Origin: Halomonas binhaiensis
GTDB lineage: Bacteria > Pseudomonadota > Gammaproteobacteria > Pseudomonadales > Halomonadaceae
Direction of reading: 5' to 3'
DNA: 64,000 bases
Assembly: GCF_008329985.2 (NCBI RefSeq)
Contig: NZ_CP038437.2
Span: 2,418,001 to 2,482,000, forward strand
The position numbers and the translations under genes were made by a program. The notes below the pieces were generated by a model, which saw only the letters and a list, made by a program, of their open reading frames with translations, had not been told where the DNA came from and made no database searches. This document shows positions 26,730-36,189 of the stretch, one piece after another; position 1 is the stretch's first letter, and each line of letters opens with the position of its first letter.

Positions 26730-28106
26730 GTGCCCAGCCCTATCCACGGCCCTCTCGTCAGACTTCGCAATACCCCGATTTCTGAACACCCGGCACCGGA
26801 ACATCATCCGACATCACGGAGGCGCTTGCGCGCTTGCCATGAATGCGACTGGGTGATGGCCTTGCCACCACTGCAACCCGGTCAGCAAGCATGCTGCATA
26901 CGTTGTGGTGGGGTTCTGGCCAAGCGTAATTCGCTTCCTGTCCAGCGTTGCCTGGCACTGGCCGTCAGCGCGTCCATCGCCTTGATAGCCGCTATTTCCT
27001 TTCCCTTTATTCGCTTCAGCGTGCGAGGCATCGGTAATCAGATCGAGGTCACCCAGACAGCCACGGAGATGCTCGCCCAACACCAGCCCATCGTGGCACT
27101 CATGGTGCTGATGGCCGTATTTGTACTACCGGCGCTATACCTGATGGCCGCCATATGGGTGCAAATCAGCTTGCTGCTGCCTCATCGCCTACCCTGGAGC
27201 CGCACCATTGCCCGTATGCTGGGACATATCACGCCGTGGATGATGGCTGATGTGTTCATCGTGGGTACCATGGTCAGTCTGATCAAGATTGCTGGCCTGG
27301 CTGAAGTTTCACTGGGTGTCTCGTTCTGGGCCTTCATTGCTTATGCCCTGCTGTTGCTGGCCACCACCCTGTCCCTCGATTCCGATTGGCTATGGTTTTC
27401 CCTTTCCGGTGGTGAGCCGTCAGCACCGGAAGGTATCCATACGGGTGCTACAGCTGCATCCCAGAATCTCGCGGGTTGTCATACCTGCGGCTTGATCGGA
27501 CGTCTTGATGAACATGGTCATGGCTCCTGCGAGCGATGTGGCGAGAAGCTTCACGCCCGCAAGCCACGCAGCCTGCAATACAGCTGGGCATTGTTGCTGA
27601 CCGCTGCAGTGCTCTATATTCCGGCCAATCTCTACCCCATCATGTACACCACCAGCCTGGGCAGCTCCGACCCCAACACCATCATTGGAGGGGTCATCTA
27701 TCTGGCCAGTCATGGTTCATGGCCTGTGGCTATCGTGATATTCGTTGCCAGTGTTCTGGTACCCATCGGCAAGATGCTGGCCCTGGCCTGGCTATGCCTG
27801 GTAGCCCCCAGAGCACCAGGCATGCGCTCCAGCACGCGCACACGCCTTTATCGGCTGACAGAGTTCATTGGGCGCTGGTCCATGGTCGACGTCTTCGTGG
27901 TAGCCATTCTCACTGCACTGATTCGTGCAGGCGCCCTGATGTCGGTTTCCCCCGGCCCCGCGGCCCTGGCCTTCGCTTGCGTCGTCATACTCACCATGGT
28001 CGCTGCCATGTGCTTTGATCCACGACTGCTGTGGGATGAAGTATCATCTGCCAAGATAAAGGGCTCTGACGCCAGCATTTACGACAATCAGGGAAGAACG
28101 CCATGA
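26730..28106 (+). CDS. pqiA: Paraquat-inducible protein A, inner membrane
   Basis: This ~458-residue protein has two tandem PqiA units, each a zinc ribbon followed by about four helices. The first ribbon is CHECDWVM with CCIRCGG; the second is CHTCGLIG with CERCGEKL. PqiA is the membrane part of the PqiABC lipid-transfer bridge. The frame is open back to 26511, but the first 73 codons look non-coding. I therefore prefer the GTG at 26730, preceded by GGGAGGAGA with a nine to ten base spacing. Its stop overlaps the pqiB start by four bases (ATGA). The 240-bp gap upstream shows nothing further. Confidence 0.88.
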   Translation: MPSPIHGPLVRLRNTPISEHPAPEHHPTSRRRLRACHECDWVMALPPLQPGQQACCIRCGGVLAKRNSLPVQRCLALAVSASIALIAAISFPFIRFSVRGIGNQIEVTQTATEMLAQHQPIVALMVLMAVFVLPALYLMAAIWVQISLLLPHRLPWSRTIARMLGHITPWMMADVFIVGTMVSLIKIAGLAEVSLGVSFWAFIAYALLLLATTLSLDSDWLWFSLSGGEPSAPEGIHTGATAASQNLAGCHTCGLIGRLDEHGHGSCERCGEKLHARKPRSLQYSWALLLTAAVLYIPANLYPIMYTTSLGSSDPNTIIGGVIYLASHGSWPVAIVIFVASVLVPIGKMLALAWLCLVAPRAPGMRSSTRTRLYRLTEFIGRWSMVDVFVVAILTALIRAGALMSVSPGPAALAFACVVILTMVAAMCFDPRLLWDEVSSAKIKGSDASIYDNQGRTP

Positions 28107-29785
28107 CCGACGGCGATACACGCACACCAGGATCCGAACAGGACGATCCCCATCGGGCTACACCGACACGTCAGTCTCGCTTGTCCCCCGTATGGATAGT
28201 GCCACTGGTCGCGCTATTCATCGGCGCCTGGCTGGTCTATGACAATTACTCCAGCCGTGGACCGCTGATTAGCCTTCATATGCCCACAGCGGAAGGTATC
28301 GAGGCAGGCAAGACACTGATCAAGACACGCAACGTAGAAGTCGGCCAGGTCGAAACCGTACGCTTGAGTGAAGACCTTTCCGGTGTCGAGATCACCGCTC
28401 GCATGACACCGGAAGCCGACCCCATGCTGGTCGAGGACAGCTATTTCTGGGTCGTCAAGCCGCGCATCGGGCGTGGTGGAATCAGCGGCCTGGGTACAGT
28501 GCTTTCCGGCGCCTATATCCAGCTTGAGCCAGGTGAGAGCGATGTCTCGGACAACAGCTTCGATGTCCATGACCAGCCACCTGTAGCATCGCCTGGCGCA
28601 GAGGGCATTCGTCTCACCCTGGTCAGCCAGACAGGCAGCTCGCTCAAGGTCGCTGATCCAGTGGTTTACCAGGGAATCAATGTCGGTCAGGTCGAAGAGG
28701 CCAAGTTCGATGTCAAGAGCCAGACGATGCAGCACCGGATTTTCATCGAAAGTCCCTATGACCAACTGGTCACTGAGAACACCCGCTTCTGGACCGCCAG
28801 TGGTCTCGACGTCAGCCTCGGGGCTGACGGCATCCAGGTCAAGGTAGGCTCTCTCGAGTCCTTGATTGGCGGTGGCCTCACCTTCGGCGTTCCCGAGGAC
28901 ATCCCTGCCGGAGCCCCTGTCGAAGCAGATACGACGTTCCAGCTGTATACCGACGAAGAGGAAGCTCGCCAGGGCTCCTTCAACCGACACCTCGACTATG
29001 TGCTGCTGGTCGAAGACACTGTGCGAGGCCTGAGCAAGGGTGCACCGGTGGAATTCCGCGGCGTACGCATTGGTACTGTAGCTGCCGTGCCGTGGAATTT
29101 CTCATCGATTCGCGATGAGCAGCGTGACACTCTGGCCATTCCAGTATTGATCCGTATCGAGCCCCAGCGCCTTGGCCTGGAGATGGATATTGATGAATGG
29201 AAGACCCGCTACGAGCGCTTGTTCAATGCTGGCCTGAGAGCCACGCTCAAGAGCGGCAGCCTGATCACTGGCGCGCTGTTCGTGGAACTGAAGTTCGACC
29301 CTGCTCTGCGCGGCCAGTACACAGCGGAAACCTTCGCCGGTCGTCCTGTCTTTCCGACTTCTCGCTCTGGTCTGGCTCAAATCCAGTCCCAGGTCACTGC
29401 GTTGCTCGACAAGCTCAACAAACTTGATGTGGAATCCGTCCTCAGCGGCCTGGATCGCAACCTGCAGGTGTCAGAGGCCACCCTCAATCAAGCCAAGGAA
29501 CTGGTGAGCCATATGAATCAGTTGCTCGGTAGTCCGGAAACTCAGAATCTGCTGGGCAACCTCAACTCGACGTTGCAAGAGCTCAAGCGCACCATCGGAG
29601 GGATATCTCCTAACTCCGATGCGTATCAGGACCTGACCAGAACGCTTGATGAAGTCGAGACACTGATGCGTGACCTGCAGCCTGCTGCACGCAAGATCAG
29701 TGATAAACCCAGTTCACTGATTTTCGACAGCCTCGATACCGAAGACCCCATTCCCCGAGCCCCGAACACCAGGAGCAGCCAATGA
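28103..29785 (+). CDS. pqiB: PqiB, MCE-domain intermembrane transport protein
   Basis: This 560-residue protein has one N-terminal membrane anchor (about 29-46, VWIVPLVALFIGAWLVY). Three MCE domains follow (about 48-140, 160-225, 290-395), and then a coiled-coil from about 420 (LLDKLNKLDVESVLSGLDRN) that forms the needle. PqiB spans the periplasm and channels phospholipids between membranes. It is the middle gene of pqiABC and overlaps both neighbours by four bases. Length and layout match E. coli PqiB (546 residues). Confidence 0.94.
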   Translation: MTDGDTRTPGSEQDDPHRATPTRQSRLSPVWIVPLVALFIGAWLVYDNYSSRGPLISLHMPTAEGIEAGKTLIKTRNVEVGQVETVRLSEDLSGVEITARMTPEADPMLVEDSYFWVVKPRIGRGGISGLGTVLSGAYIQLEPGESDVSDNSFDVHDQPPVASPGAEGIRLTLVSQTGSSLKVADPVVYQGINVGQVEEAKFDVKSQTMQHRIFIESPYDQLVTENTRFWTASGLDVSLGADGIQVKVGSLESLIGGGLTFGVPEDIPAGAPVEADTTFQLYTDEEEARQGSFNRHLDYVLLVEDTVRGLSKGAPVEFRGVRIGTVAAVPWNFSSIRDEQRDTLAIPVLIRIEPQRLGLEMDIDEWKTRYERLFNAGLRATLKSGSLITGALFVELKFDPALRGQYTAETFAGRPVFPTSRSGLAQIQSQVTALLDKLNKLDVESVLSGLDRNLQVSEATLNQAKELVSHMNQLLGSPETQNLLGNLNSTLQELKRTIGGISPNSDAYQDLTRTLDEVETLMRDLQPAARKISDKPSSLIFDSLDTEDPIPRAPNTRSSQ

Positions 29786-30372
29786 GGCCGATATGGAAAC
29801 TCAGCCTTCCCCTGCTGGCACTATGGCTGGGAGGCTGCGCTAGCAGCGCTCCGACCACCAACCGTTACCTGCTGCCGGCAGATGCTGGCAGCACGGACGC
29901 CAGAGTGCCGACGGCATCCACCACCACGTTGCTGATCTCGTCTCCACGCATGGCAGACTTCCTCAGCAACGATGGCATCGTGCTGCAGTTGGATGACCTC
30001 ACACTCAATGAAGCCAACAGCAATCTATGGGCTGCCCCGCTCAGCCAGCAGCTTGAGCGAGGCATGCGCGACCGCCTTGCACAGCGACTTCCTGGCCAAA
30101 AGGTGCTGCTGGCCCGTGGCAACTCTCCACAGGACGCCCTGACACTGGAAATTTCTGTTGATCGCTTCCAGGGACACTATGCCGGTTACGCGATTGCATC
30201 GGGCCAATGGCTATTGCGCGACGATCAGGGCACTGTTGTCAGCTATGCACCCTTCAATGCTCAGGTCGATCTTGGCAATGACGGTTACCCGGCTTTGGTG
30301 CGCGCACTAGGGCGCAGTTGGGACCAGGTGGCTGACGATATCGCCGCTGGCGTTCGTAGCACGAACTCCTGA
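29782..30372 (+). CDS. pqiC: PqiC outer membrane lipoprotein
   Basis: This 196-residue protein has a lipoprotein signal (LSLPLLALWLGGCASS) with LGGC as lipobox. A YmbA/PqiC-type domain follows: NRYLLPADA, LLISSPRMADFLSNDGIVLQ, then a DRFQGHYAGYAIASGQW beta segment. It should sit on the inner face of the outer membrane and hold the tip of the PqiB needle. The start overlaps the pqiB stop. Confidence 0.92.
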   Translation: MRPIWKLSLPLLALWLGGCASSAPTTNRYLLPADAGSTDARVPTASTTTLLISSPRMADFLSNDGIVLQLDDLTLNEANSNLWAAPLSQQLERGMRDRLAQRLPGQKVLLARGNSPQDALTLEISVDRFQGHYAGYAIASGQWLLRDDQGTVVSYAPFNAQVDLGNDGYPALVRALGRSWDQVADDIAAGVRSTNS

Positions 30373-30756
30373 AGTGAATTACCAAGCGAGGCGGCTGACA
30401 AAAGTCACGAGCGATGGTCAAGCAAGGCAAAATCCGCCGACAAATCGTCAGGGTTGACGATTTGGGCAGCTCTGCTGCTCACAGAGCGAGCGGCAGGGAC
30501 GCCGCGAGACAAGAAGCGCAGTTTACAAGGCGTAAATGAGCATTTTGAGACGGATTTTATCGCCGCATGGCCGAGCCCAGTAGTTTGTCAGCAGACTCAA
30601 GCTGCGCAGCAGCATGATTTCTGTCATCATGGCCGCTGCTTGTAAGGGAACTGCTTCACACAGTGTGTTGTATTTTCTCAAGAAAGCACTACATAGGTTG
30701 ATGATGCGATGAATGACACGCTGCACTGAGCGGTTCTCGCATCAATGCCCTGGTGC
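30373..30756. other. Gene-free, structured intergenic element (possible dispersed repeat)
   Basis: No credible gene lies here. A 10-bp hairpin sits at 30442-30465 (CAAATCGTCA / TGACGATTTG). The next ~150 bases contain the strings CAGAGCGAGCGGCAGGGA, GCGCAGTTTAC, TAAATGAGCATTTTGAGACG and TAGTTTGTCAGCAGACTC. They end in a fold-back around GCATGAT and ATCATGGC (30611-30643). This composition recalls repeated non-coding elements scattered in Halomonas and Pseudomonas genomes, but that is from memory only. Confidence 0.45.
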
Positions 30757-30784
30757 AGTGTTTTCCCAGAAAACACTCTTTATT
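30757..30784 (+). terminator. Terminator-like hairpin in the rhlE leader
   Basis: AGTGTTTT, loop CCCAG and AAAACACT form a perfect 8-bp stem followed by CTTTATT. It lies about 110 bases before the rhlE ATG. It could end readthrough from pqiABC or attenuate rhlE transcription. A larger fold CTGCAC/GTGCAG (30721-30757) sits just before it. Confidence 0.5.
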
Positions 30785-30893
30785 CCCTTGTTACTGTTTG
30801 GCGGTCATCCGATTTTTTCCCCACGCCTCGCGCAAGGACTGTACTGACGTCGTCTTGATGATGTCCTGCGAGTGCGTGCGAGCTGGAGCTTGC

Positions 30894-32264
30894 ATGAGTT
30901 TTTCCGACCTCGGCCTGCGTGCCGAACTGCTTCGAGCCATCGAAGCGCTGGGTTACGATACCCCTACTCCGATTCAACGTCAGGCCATCCCCGCCGTCAT
31001 CCAGGGAGGCGATCTTCTCGCCAGCGCCCAAACCGGTACAGGCAAGACGGCTGGCTTTACCCTTCCCATGCTTCAGCGCCTGGCCGACGGGCCACGTCCG
31101 CAACCCCGTCAGGTCCGGTCTCTGGTGCTTACCCCAACCCGCGAGCTGGCGGCTCAGGTTGGTGAAAGCGTCAGCGCCTATGGACGTTTCCTGAAACTGA
31201 CCAGCCACGTGATCTTTGGTGGCGTTGGCCAGCAACCGCAGATCGATGCCCTGCGCCCGGGTCTGGATATTCTCATTGCTACACCGGGTCGTCTGCTCGA
31301 CTTGCATCAGCAGGGCCATGTGGATCTATCCAAAGTAGAGATCCTGGTCCTGGACGAAGCCGACCGCATGCTTGACATGGGCTTCATCCATGACATTCGC
31401 CGCGTACTGAAACTATTGCCCCAGGCACGTCAGAACCTGCTGTTCTCGGCGACGTTCTCCAATGAGATCCAGGCACTGGCCGATCGCTTGCTGAACAACC
31501 CGCAGCTGATCGAAGTGGCTCGCCGCAACACCACGGCGGAAACCGTCGATCAAGCGATCTACCGAGTCGACCGTGAGCGCAAGCGTGAACTATTGTCCCA
31601 CCTGATCACGACACAGCAGTGGTACCAGGTACTGGTATTCACCCGCACCAAGCATGGTGCCAACCGTCTGGCAGAACACCTTGGCAAGCAGGACATTTCG
31701 GCCATGGCCATCCATGGCAACAAAAGCCAATCTGCCCGTACTCGCGCCCTGGGAGCCTTCAAGTCAGGCGAGCTGCAGGTGCTGGTGGCAACCGATATCG
31801 CCGCCCGTGGCCTGGATATCGACGAACTGCCCCACGTCGTCAACTTCGAGCTGCCTAACGTTGCCGAAGACTATGTGCATCGCATTGGCCGCACCGGACG
31901 TGCCGGCAATGAAGGCCAGGCGGTGTCGCTGGTCTGTGTGGATGAGCATGGCCTGTTGCGCAACATCGAGCGCCTGATCAAGCGAGACCTGGAAAAACGC
32001 ATTGAACCGGGTTTTGAGCCAGACCCCAATGCCAAACCGGAACCCATCGAAAATGGCCGCAACCGCGGGAATGGCGGTCAAAGACGAAGCCGTGACAATA
32101 CCAATGGGCAGAAACGCACTAGGAGCGACCAGGAGCGTCGAAGTGCCCAGGGCCGTAATGGCGGCCAACGTAATAACGGGAACACGTCCCGCACGACCGA
32201 GGGCACCGACCAGCCGACAGCACGTCGTCGGCGCAGTCGCTCCAGTCAGCGTCGTCAGGCTTAA
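30894..32264 (+). CDS. rhlE: DEAD-box ATP-dependent RNA helicase RhlE
   Basis: This 456-residue helicase unwinds structured RNA in ribosome assembly and mRNA decay. Motifs in order: Q-motif [18 protein letters not shown] (I), PTRELAAQ (Ia), ATPGRLLD (Ib), [12 protein letters not shown] (II), FSATFSN (III), [20 protein letters not shown] (IV-V) and [13 protein letters not shown] (VI). The tail after about 370 is Arg/Asn/Gln-rich and likely binds RNA. The start MSFSDLG at 30894 fits the family, with GGAG eight bases upstream. The longer frame to 30753 includes the leader hairpin and was rejected. Confidence 0.95.
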   Translation: MSFSDLGLRAELLRAIEALGYDTPTPIQRQAIPAVIQGGDLLASAQTGTGKTAGFTLPMLQRLADGPRPQPRQVRSLVLTPTRELAAQVGESVSAYGRFLKLTSHVIFGGVGQQPQIDALRPGLDILIATPGRLLDLHQQGHVDLSKVEILVLDEADRMLDMGFIHDIRRVLKLLPQARQNLLFSATFSNEIQALADRLLNNPQLIEVARRNTTAETVDQAIYRVDRERKRELLSHLITTQQWYQVLVFTRTKHGANRLAEHLGKQDISAMAIHGNKSQSARTRALGAFKSGELQVLVATDIAARGLDIDELPHVVNFELPNVAEDYVHRIGRTGRAGNEGQAVSLVCVDEHGLLRNIERLIKRDLEKRIEPGFEPDPNAKPEPIENGRNRGNGGQRRSRDNTNGQKRTRSDQERRSAQGRNGGQRNNGNTSRTTEGTDQPTARRRRSRSSQRRQA

Positions 32265-32374
32265 CGAACCCACTCTTCTGGACCGCCCTGTTTGACAGCA
32301 CAGGCCGATACACAGGCCAGTGAAAAGTATCGGTGAAAACAGCGCGGTCCTTGCCGAATTCCGAGGATGACAGG

Positions 32375-32875
32375 ATGGCCTCCAAAGAACTGATCAATGA
32401 ATATCTCCAGTGGCGAGCTTTCCGGCGCCAGTCTCAACTGGACAGCGAGTTTCGTGCAGCACGCAAGAAGCTCGACGATGCCCGGATCTCTGCGACCCGC
32501 ATGACCGAAGCCTACCGCAGCATGGCAGACAAGGGCGCAGAGCAGGGAGCCTGCTATCGCACCCTCTATCAGCGCGACCACGATGGCGTCACCGTCACTT
32601 GCGAAGGCTGGCTGTTTGTTCGCCGGGTCCTGGCTGAAGGAGGGACCACACGGGTTCGCGCCACACTGCTGGAAACCTTTCGCCTGGAGAATGGGCAACA
32701 GGAGCCCGGCAAGACAGCTGCGGAAAAAGTCACACTGGAAATCTACGACCAGTTGTTGACCAGTCAGAACATGGCCCTGGTCGTGCGTGTTGACCGTACC
32801 GATGGCGACCGTCAGACCAACTTCCTGACATTCGCCGATCAAGTCCGTGGTGATCTGCGCCCACATCTGGCGTAG
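32375..32875 (+). CDS. Hypothetical protein
   Basis: This 166-residue soluble protein is of unknown family. It starts MASKELINEYLQWRAFRRQ, with an Arg-rich helical N-terminus. A mixed alpha/beta body contains CYRTLYQRDHDGVTVTCEGW and ends DQVRGDLRPHLA. I see no signal peptide, membrane segment or catalytic motif. The ATG at 32375 has AGGATGACAGG before it; a start at 32333 is possible but adds poor-quality sequence. It sits alone between rhlE and an MFS gene, both on the same strand. Confidence 0.65.
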   Translation: MASKELINEYLQWRAFRRQSQLDSEFRAARKKLDDARISATRMTEAYRSMADKGAEQGACYRTLYQRDHDGVTVTCEGWLFVRRVLAEGGTTRVRATLLETFRLENGQQEPGKTAAEKVTLEIYDQLLTSQNMALVVRVDRTDGDRQTNFLTFADQVRGDLRPHLA

Positions 32876-32919
32876 CTCGTACTTTTCGACCCTGTCCGAT
32901 ACCTGCTCTGGGGCCTGAG

Positions 32920-34125
32920 ATGACAGCCAAGACCATTCCGTGGCGATTTTTGTTTCTGATGGTACTGGTTGGGCTGAACCTGCGCCCGGCCTTGTCATCC
33001 CTGGCCCCGGTGCTCAACCGGGTTCAGCAGGATACTGCGCTGACCCCGTTGTCCATCGGTGCACTGACAACACTGCCAGTACTATGTCTTGGCCTGTTTG
33101 CTCCGGCAGCACCACGCCTGTCGCGCCAGTTTGGTCCGGAGCGTGCTCTGGCGCTGTCCCTGGTCGTCATTGCCGCTGGCTTGCTGCTGCGCTGGCTTGC
33201 CAGCCCCTGGGCGCTGTTTACAGGTACTTTCCTGGTCGGTGCTGGCATCGGTGTGGGTGGCGCCCTGTTACCGGCACTGGTCAAACGCGAACTGCCTCGT
33301 GGTGCTGACCTCATGACAGGGGTATATACCATGGCCCTGTGCCTTGGTGGTGCCCTCGGTGCAGGCCTGTCCATTCCTCTCAGCGACTGGCTGGGGGGCT
33401 GGCCTCCCGGGCTTGCTGCCTGGTCGTTACTGGCCATCGTGGCACTTGTGGCCTGGGAACTGGGCATGCCTCGCACCCCCGCTACCCCACATGCGCCAGG
33501 TCAGACAGGAACTGGCGCCACCAGAGGCATTCTGCGCCAGCCGCTCACCTGGCAGATCATGGTATTCATGGGAGCTCAGTCTTCCCTGGCCTACATCGTC
33601 TTTGGCTGGCTACCCACCCTGCTCGTCAAGCGAGGTTATGACGAAGCCGAGGCCGGCTGGCTGATGGGCATGTCGGTGTTGGTTCAGTTGATCTCGGCAC
33701 TGGCCGCTCCCTGGCTTGCACGCCTGGGCCGAGACCAGCGCCCAGCACTGCTGCTGGGGCTCAGCTTCTCGACGATTGGCTTGTGCCTGTTACTGTTGGC
33801 AGGCCCATTCTGGAAACTGCCTGGCGTGGTGATGCTTGGCCTTGGCCAGGGTGGCAGTTTCAGCCTCGCACTGGCTCTGATCGTGCTGCGTAGTGCGGAT
33901 TCGCGCTTGGCTGGCCGCCTTTCTGGCCTTGCCCAGGGAGGCGGCTACGCTCTTGCCTCCTTGGGACCCTTTAGTGTCGGCATCATGCTCCAGCTCGATG
34001 TCGGCATCCCCTGGATTACTGCAGCACTGGTGGGCATCGCCACACTGGCCGCTGCATGCAGCTGGTTTGCCGGACGCAACCGTCAACTCGCCTTCGACGA
34101 GGAAGGTCGTCTCATTACCCGCTGA
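32920..34125 (+). CDS. MFS transporter, CynX/NimT family
   Basis: This 401-residue inner membrane protein has twelve predicted helices. The N-terminus reads RFLFLMVLVGLNLRPALSSLAP, which matches the CynX/NimT (cyanate, 2-nitroimidazole) branch, where GLNLRP-x-LS-x-GP is characteristic. The family exports or imports small organic anions and drugs; the substrate here is unknown. No cyanase or nitroimidazole gene is nearby. GGGGCCTGAG precedes the ATG. It is followed by a 15-bp tandem repeat rather than an obvious terminator. Confidence 0.85.
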   Translation: MTAKTIPWRFLFLMVLVGLNLRPALSSLAPVLNRVQQDTALTPLSIGALTTLPVLCLGLFAPAAPRLSRQFGPERALALSLVVIAAGLLLRWLASPWALFTGTFLVGAGIGVGGALLPALVKRELPRGADLMTGVYTMALCLGGALGAGLSIPLSDWLGGWPPGLAAWSLLAIVALVAWELGMPRTPATPHAPGQTGTGATRGILRQPLTWQIMVFMGAQSSLAYIVFGWLPTLLVKRGYDEAEAGWLMGMSVLVQLISALAAPWLARLGRDQRPALLLGLSFSTIGLCLLLLAGPFWKLPGVVMLGLGQGGSFSLALALIVLRSADSRLAGRLSGLAQGGGYALASLGPFSVGIMLQLDVGIPWITAALVGIATLAAACSWFAGRNRQLAFDEEGRLITR

Positions 34126-34138
34126 TCCACTCATTTCC

Positions 34139-34230
34139 GAGGCTCATGTTTCCGAAACTCACGTTTTCGAGATTCATGTTTTCGACATTCATGTGCTCGA
34201 TCCCATATTCTCGAACGTGACGTTTACGAG
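34139..34230. repeat. 15-bp degenerate tandem repeat, about six copies
   Basis: Units read GAGGCTCATGTTTCC, GAAACTCACGTTTTC, GAGATTCATGTTTTC, GACATTCATGTGCTC, then a 14-base and a diverged 15-base copy. It occupies most of the gap between the MFS gene and ansA. No gene or clear regulatory site is seen in it. Confidence 0.85.
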
Positions 34231-34300
34231 CCGAGTATGGGATTCTCATGAGTCCTGATGGCACCTGCATACTGCTTGCCGTACATGCTGCATCGACTTG

Positions 34301-34331
34301 CCCGTCATGCGAGAACCCGTATCATGACGGG
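34301..34331. other. Hairpin upstream of ansA
   Basis: CCCGTCATG and CATGACGGG form a 9-bp perfect stem with a 13-base loop, about 43 bases before the ansA ATG. No T-run follows, so it is more likely an operator or mRNA leader structure than a terminator. Confidence 0.5.
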
Positions 34332-34373
34332 CGACCTTGATGACAGCCGGCCACGAACCGAGGAACCAAGCCC

Positions 34374-35420
34374 ATGACTGTGATTTCCAATGCCCCTCTA
34401 CTGGTGCTCTACACCGGAGGCACTCTCGGCATGGTGGAAACCGATCAGGGCCTGGCCCCCGGAAAAGATGTCGAAGGCCGGGTACGTCAGGTGCTGGATG
34501 ACCTGCCACCAGAACGCCGTGCAGCACTGCCCGAGTTTGTCTGGCATGAAGTGGACCGCCCCATCGATTCCAGCAGCGCCAGTCCCGAAGACTGGGCAAA
34601 CCTGGCAGCAGATATCGCCAGCCGCTACAACGACTATGCAGGAGTCGTCGTACTTCACGGCACCGACACTCTGGCCTGGACAGCGTCGAGCCTGGCCTTC
34701 CAGCTTCAGGGCATCGATCGCCCCGTCATTGTCACCGGCGCCATGCTTCCCATGGAAACCCCGGGAAGCGACGCTCCGCGCAATATCGAAACGGCCCTGC
34801 GCTTTGCTGCCATGCCCCAGCTGCAGGAAGTAGCACTTTGCTTCAATGATCTGCTGCTGCGTGGCTGTCGGGCCCGCAAGTGGCAAACCCGTGATGCCAA
34901 TGCCTTCGTCAGCCCCAACTTGTCCGCGTTGGGTGAGCGACGTGGCGACGATTGGCTGCTGTTCGAAAGCCATGGCCTGGAGGCAACTCAACGTGGTGCT
35001 CCGCGCTTTGAGCTGGCCGATTACAGCCACATGGGCGACAAGGTCATCCGGCTATCCCTGTGGCCAGGCATTCAAGCCTGGCAATTGGCCGCATGGCTCG
35101 GCGACAAGCGCGTCGAAGGAGCACTGATCGAAGTCTGGGGTGGCGGCAACATACCCGAAGATCTGGAATTGGCTGCAGTGATGGCGGAAGCCACCGCTCA
35201 AGGCAAGATGATCGTCGCCATCAGCCAATGCCCCCATGGCACCATCGAAATCGGCCATTACGCGGCAGGCCAGTTGCTCAGCGAGGCCGGAGTGACCTCC
35301 GGTGACGACATGACTCCCGAAGCAGCTTACACCAAGCTTGTTCACCTTCTGGCCCAGCCGCTTCCGACAGAAGAGCGCCTGCGACGCTTTCGCACTCCCC
35401 TAGTAGGCGAGAGGGGGTGA
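34374..35420 (+). CDS. ansA: Type I (cytoplasmic) L-asparaginase
   Basis: This 348-residue enzyme hydrolyses asparagine to aspartate and ammonia. The nucleophile motif YTGGTLGMVE lies at the N-terminus and the second catalytic motif VVLHGTDTLAWTAS at about 96-108. TGAMLPMETPGSDAPRN and WGGGNIPED also fit. There is no signal peptide, which separates it from the periplasmic type II enzyme. GAGGA precedes the ATG. It runs into the SRPBCC gene four bases after its stop, so the two form a likely operon. Confidence 0.93.
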   Translation: MTVISNAPLLVLYTGGTLGMVETDQGLAPGKDVEGRVRQVLDDLPPERRAALPEFVWHEVDRPIDSSSASPEDWANLAADIASRYNDYAGVVVLHGTDTLAWTASSLAFQLQGIDRPVIVTGAMLPMETPGSDAPRNIETALRFAAMPQLQEVALCFNDLLLRGCRARKWQTRDANAFVSPNLSALGERRGDDWLLFESHGLEATQRGAPRFELADYSHMGDKVIRLSLWPGIQAWQLAAWLGDKRVEGALIEVWGGGNIPEDLELAAVMAEATAQGKMIVAISQCPHGTIEIGHYAAGQLLSEAGVTSGDDMTPEAAYTKLVHLLAQPLPTEERLRRFRTPLVGERG

Positions 35421-35424
35421 TTCC

Positions 35425-35835
35425 ATGAGGAGCATCACACACAGTGCCATCCTTCCGGCGCCACCCGACAAGGTCTTCGCACTGCTTGAGCGCGTCGAGG
35501 ATTTTACCGAGTATTCCGATCTGATCACGGCCATCGAGCCTTTGGGTGAGGAACGCTACCACTGGCATGTCCATGCAGTGGGTATGGATTGGACCTTTGC
35601 CGTCCAGGTCACGGAAAAGATCGCGCCTACCAAGCTGGCCTGGGAGTCAACAGAAGGTATACACAACCAGGGGCATTACGACCTGGAAGCCGTCGATGAA
35701 GGTACCCGGGTCACCCTGACACTGGAGTACCAGATTCGCAATCGCCTGTTGGCTAAGGCAGTGGATCGCGCTGCGCGCCCGCTGGTGGCCAAGGTCAGCA
35801 AACAGATTCTGGATCGTGTAGAAGCCCGTCTATAG
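35425..35835 (+). CDS. SRPBCC (START-like) family protein
   Basis: This 136-residue protein has a helix-grip fold pattern: SITHSAILPAPPDKVFALL at the start, FTEYSDLITAIEP, a WxFxVQVTEKI strand and a long amphipathic C-terminal helix. It resembles the COQ10/RatA-like polyketide-cyclase group that binds hydrophobic ligands. No catalytic residues can be assigned. The GAGAGGGGG site lies in the end of ansA, so translation is probably coupled to it. Actual ligand and role are unknown. Confidence 0.8.
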   Translation: MRSITHSAILPAPPDKVFALLERVEDFTEYSDLITAIEPLGEERYHWHVHAVGMDWTFAVQVTEKIAPTKLAWESTEGIHNQGHYDLEAVDEGTRVTLTLEYQIRNRLLAKAVDRAARPLVAKVSKQILDRVEARL

Positions 35836-35889
35836 CAGACTGATATTTCTTTCAACAAGCACCGGCAGGCCCGGTCATGCACGCTATCT

Positions 35890-36126
35890 CTATGGCTTGC
35901 GTAACGATGCATCCAACTGGTCTACCAGCTCGGCCCAGTCCGCATCATCCTCCTTTGCCTCACGCAGAAAATCAGCCTGGCCTTCATTCCAGCAAGGCGC
36001 ATCCGCAAGCTCCATGTCATCCGGCAATGGAGCATTGTTATCGATGAAGCGCTTGATGGCCGCAGCATCGGAAGCAAGCCCCAGCTGTTCGAAGAGTTCA
36101 CTAAATGCATGATCCGGGTGTTCCAT
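35890..36126 (-). CDS. DUF2789 family protein
   Basis: This 78-residue acidic cytosolic protein reads MEHPDHAFSELFEQLGLASD with APLPDDMELADAPCWNEGQ and DADWAELVDQLDASLR. This is the full-length DUF2789 pattern, a small helical family common in Halomonas and Pseudomonas. Function is unknown. AGGAG lies six bases before the ATG. It is convergent with the SRPBCC gene and followed on the same strand by trhP upstream. Confidence 0.9.
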   Translation of the reverse strand: MEHPDHAFSELFEQLGLASDAAAIKRFIDNNAPLPDDMELADAPCWNEGQADFLREAKEDDADWAELVDQLDASLRKP

Positions 36127-36189
36127 GGGAAGCTCCTGAATGAGTAGGCCACGGAACTAACCATAGACGATGCTCTCCAAATCGACGAT

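Noticed and set aside
33893-34258. Plus-strand frame across the 15-bp repeats (SETHVFEIHVFDIHV)
   Set aside because: It overlaps the end of the MFS gene in another frame and its repeat peptides come from the minisatellite.
34301-34331. Rho-independent terminator of the MFS gene
   Set aside because: The stem is good but there is no T-run, so it is reported only as a hairpin.
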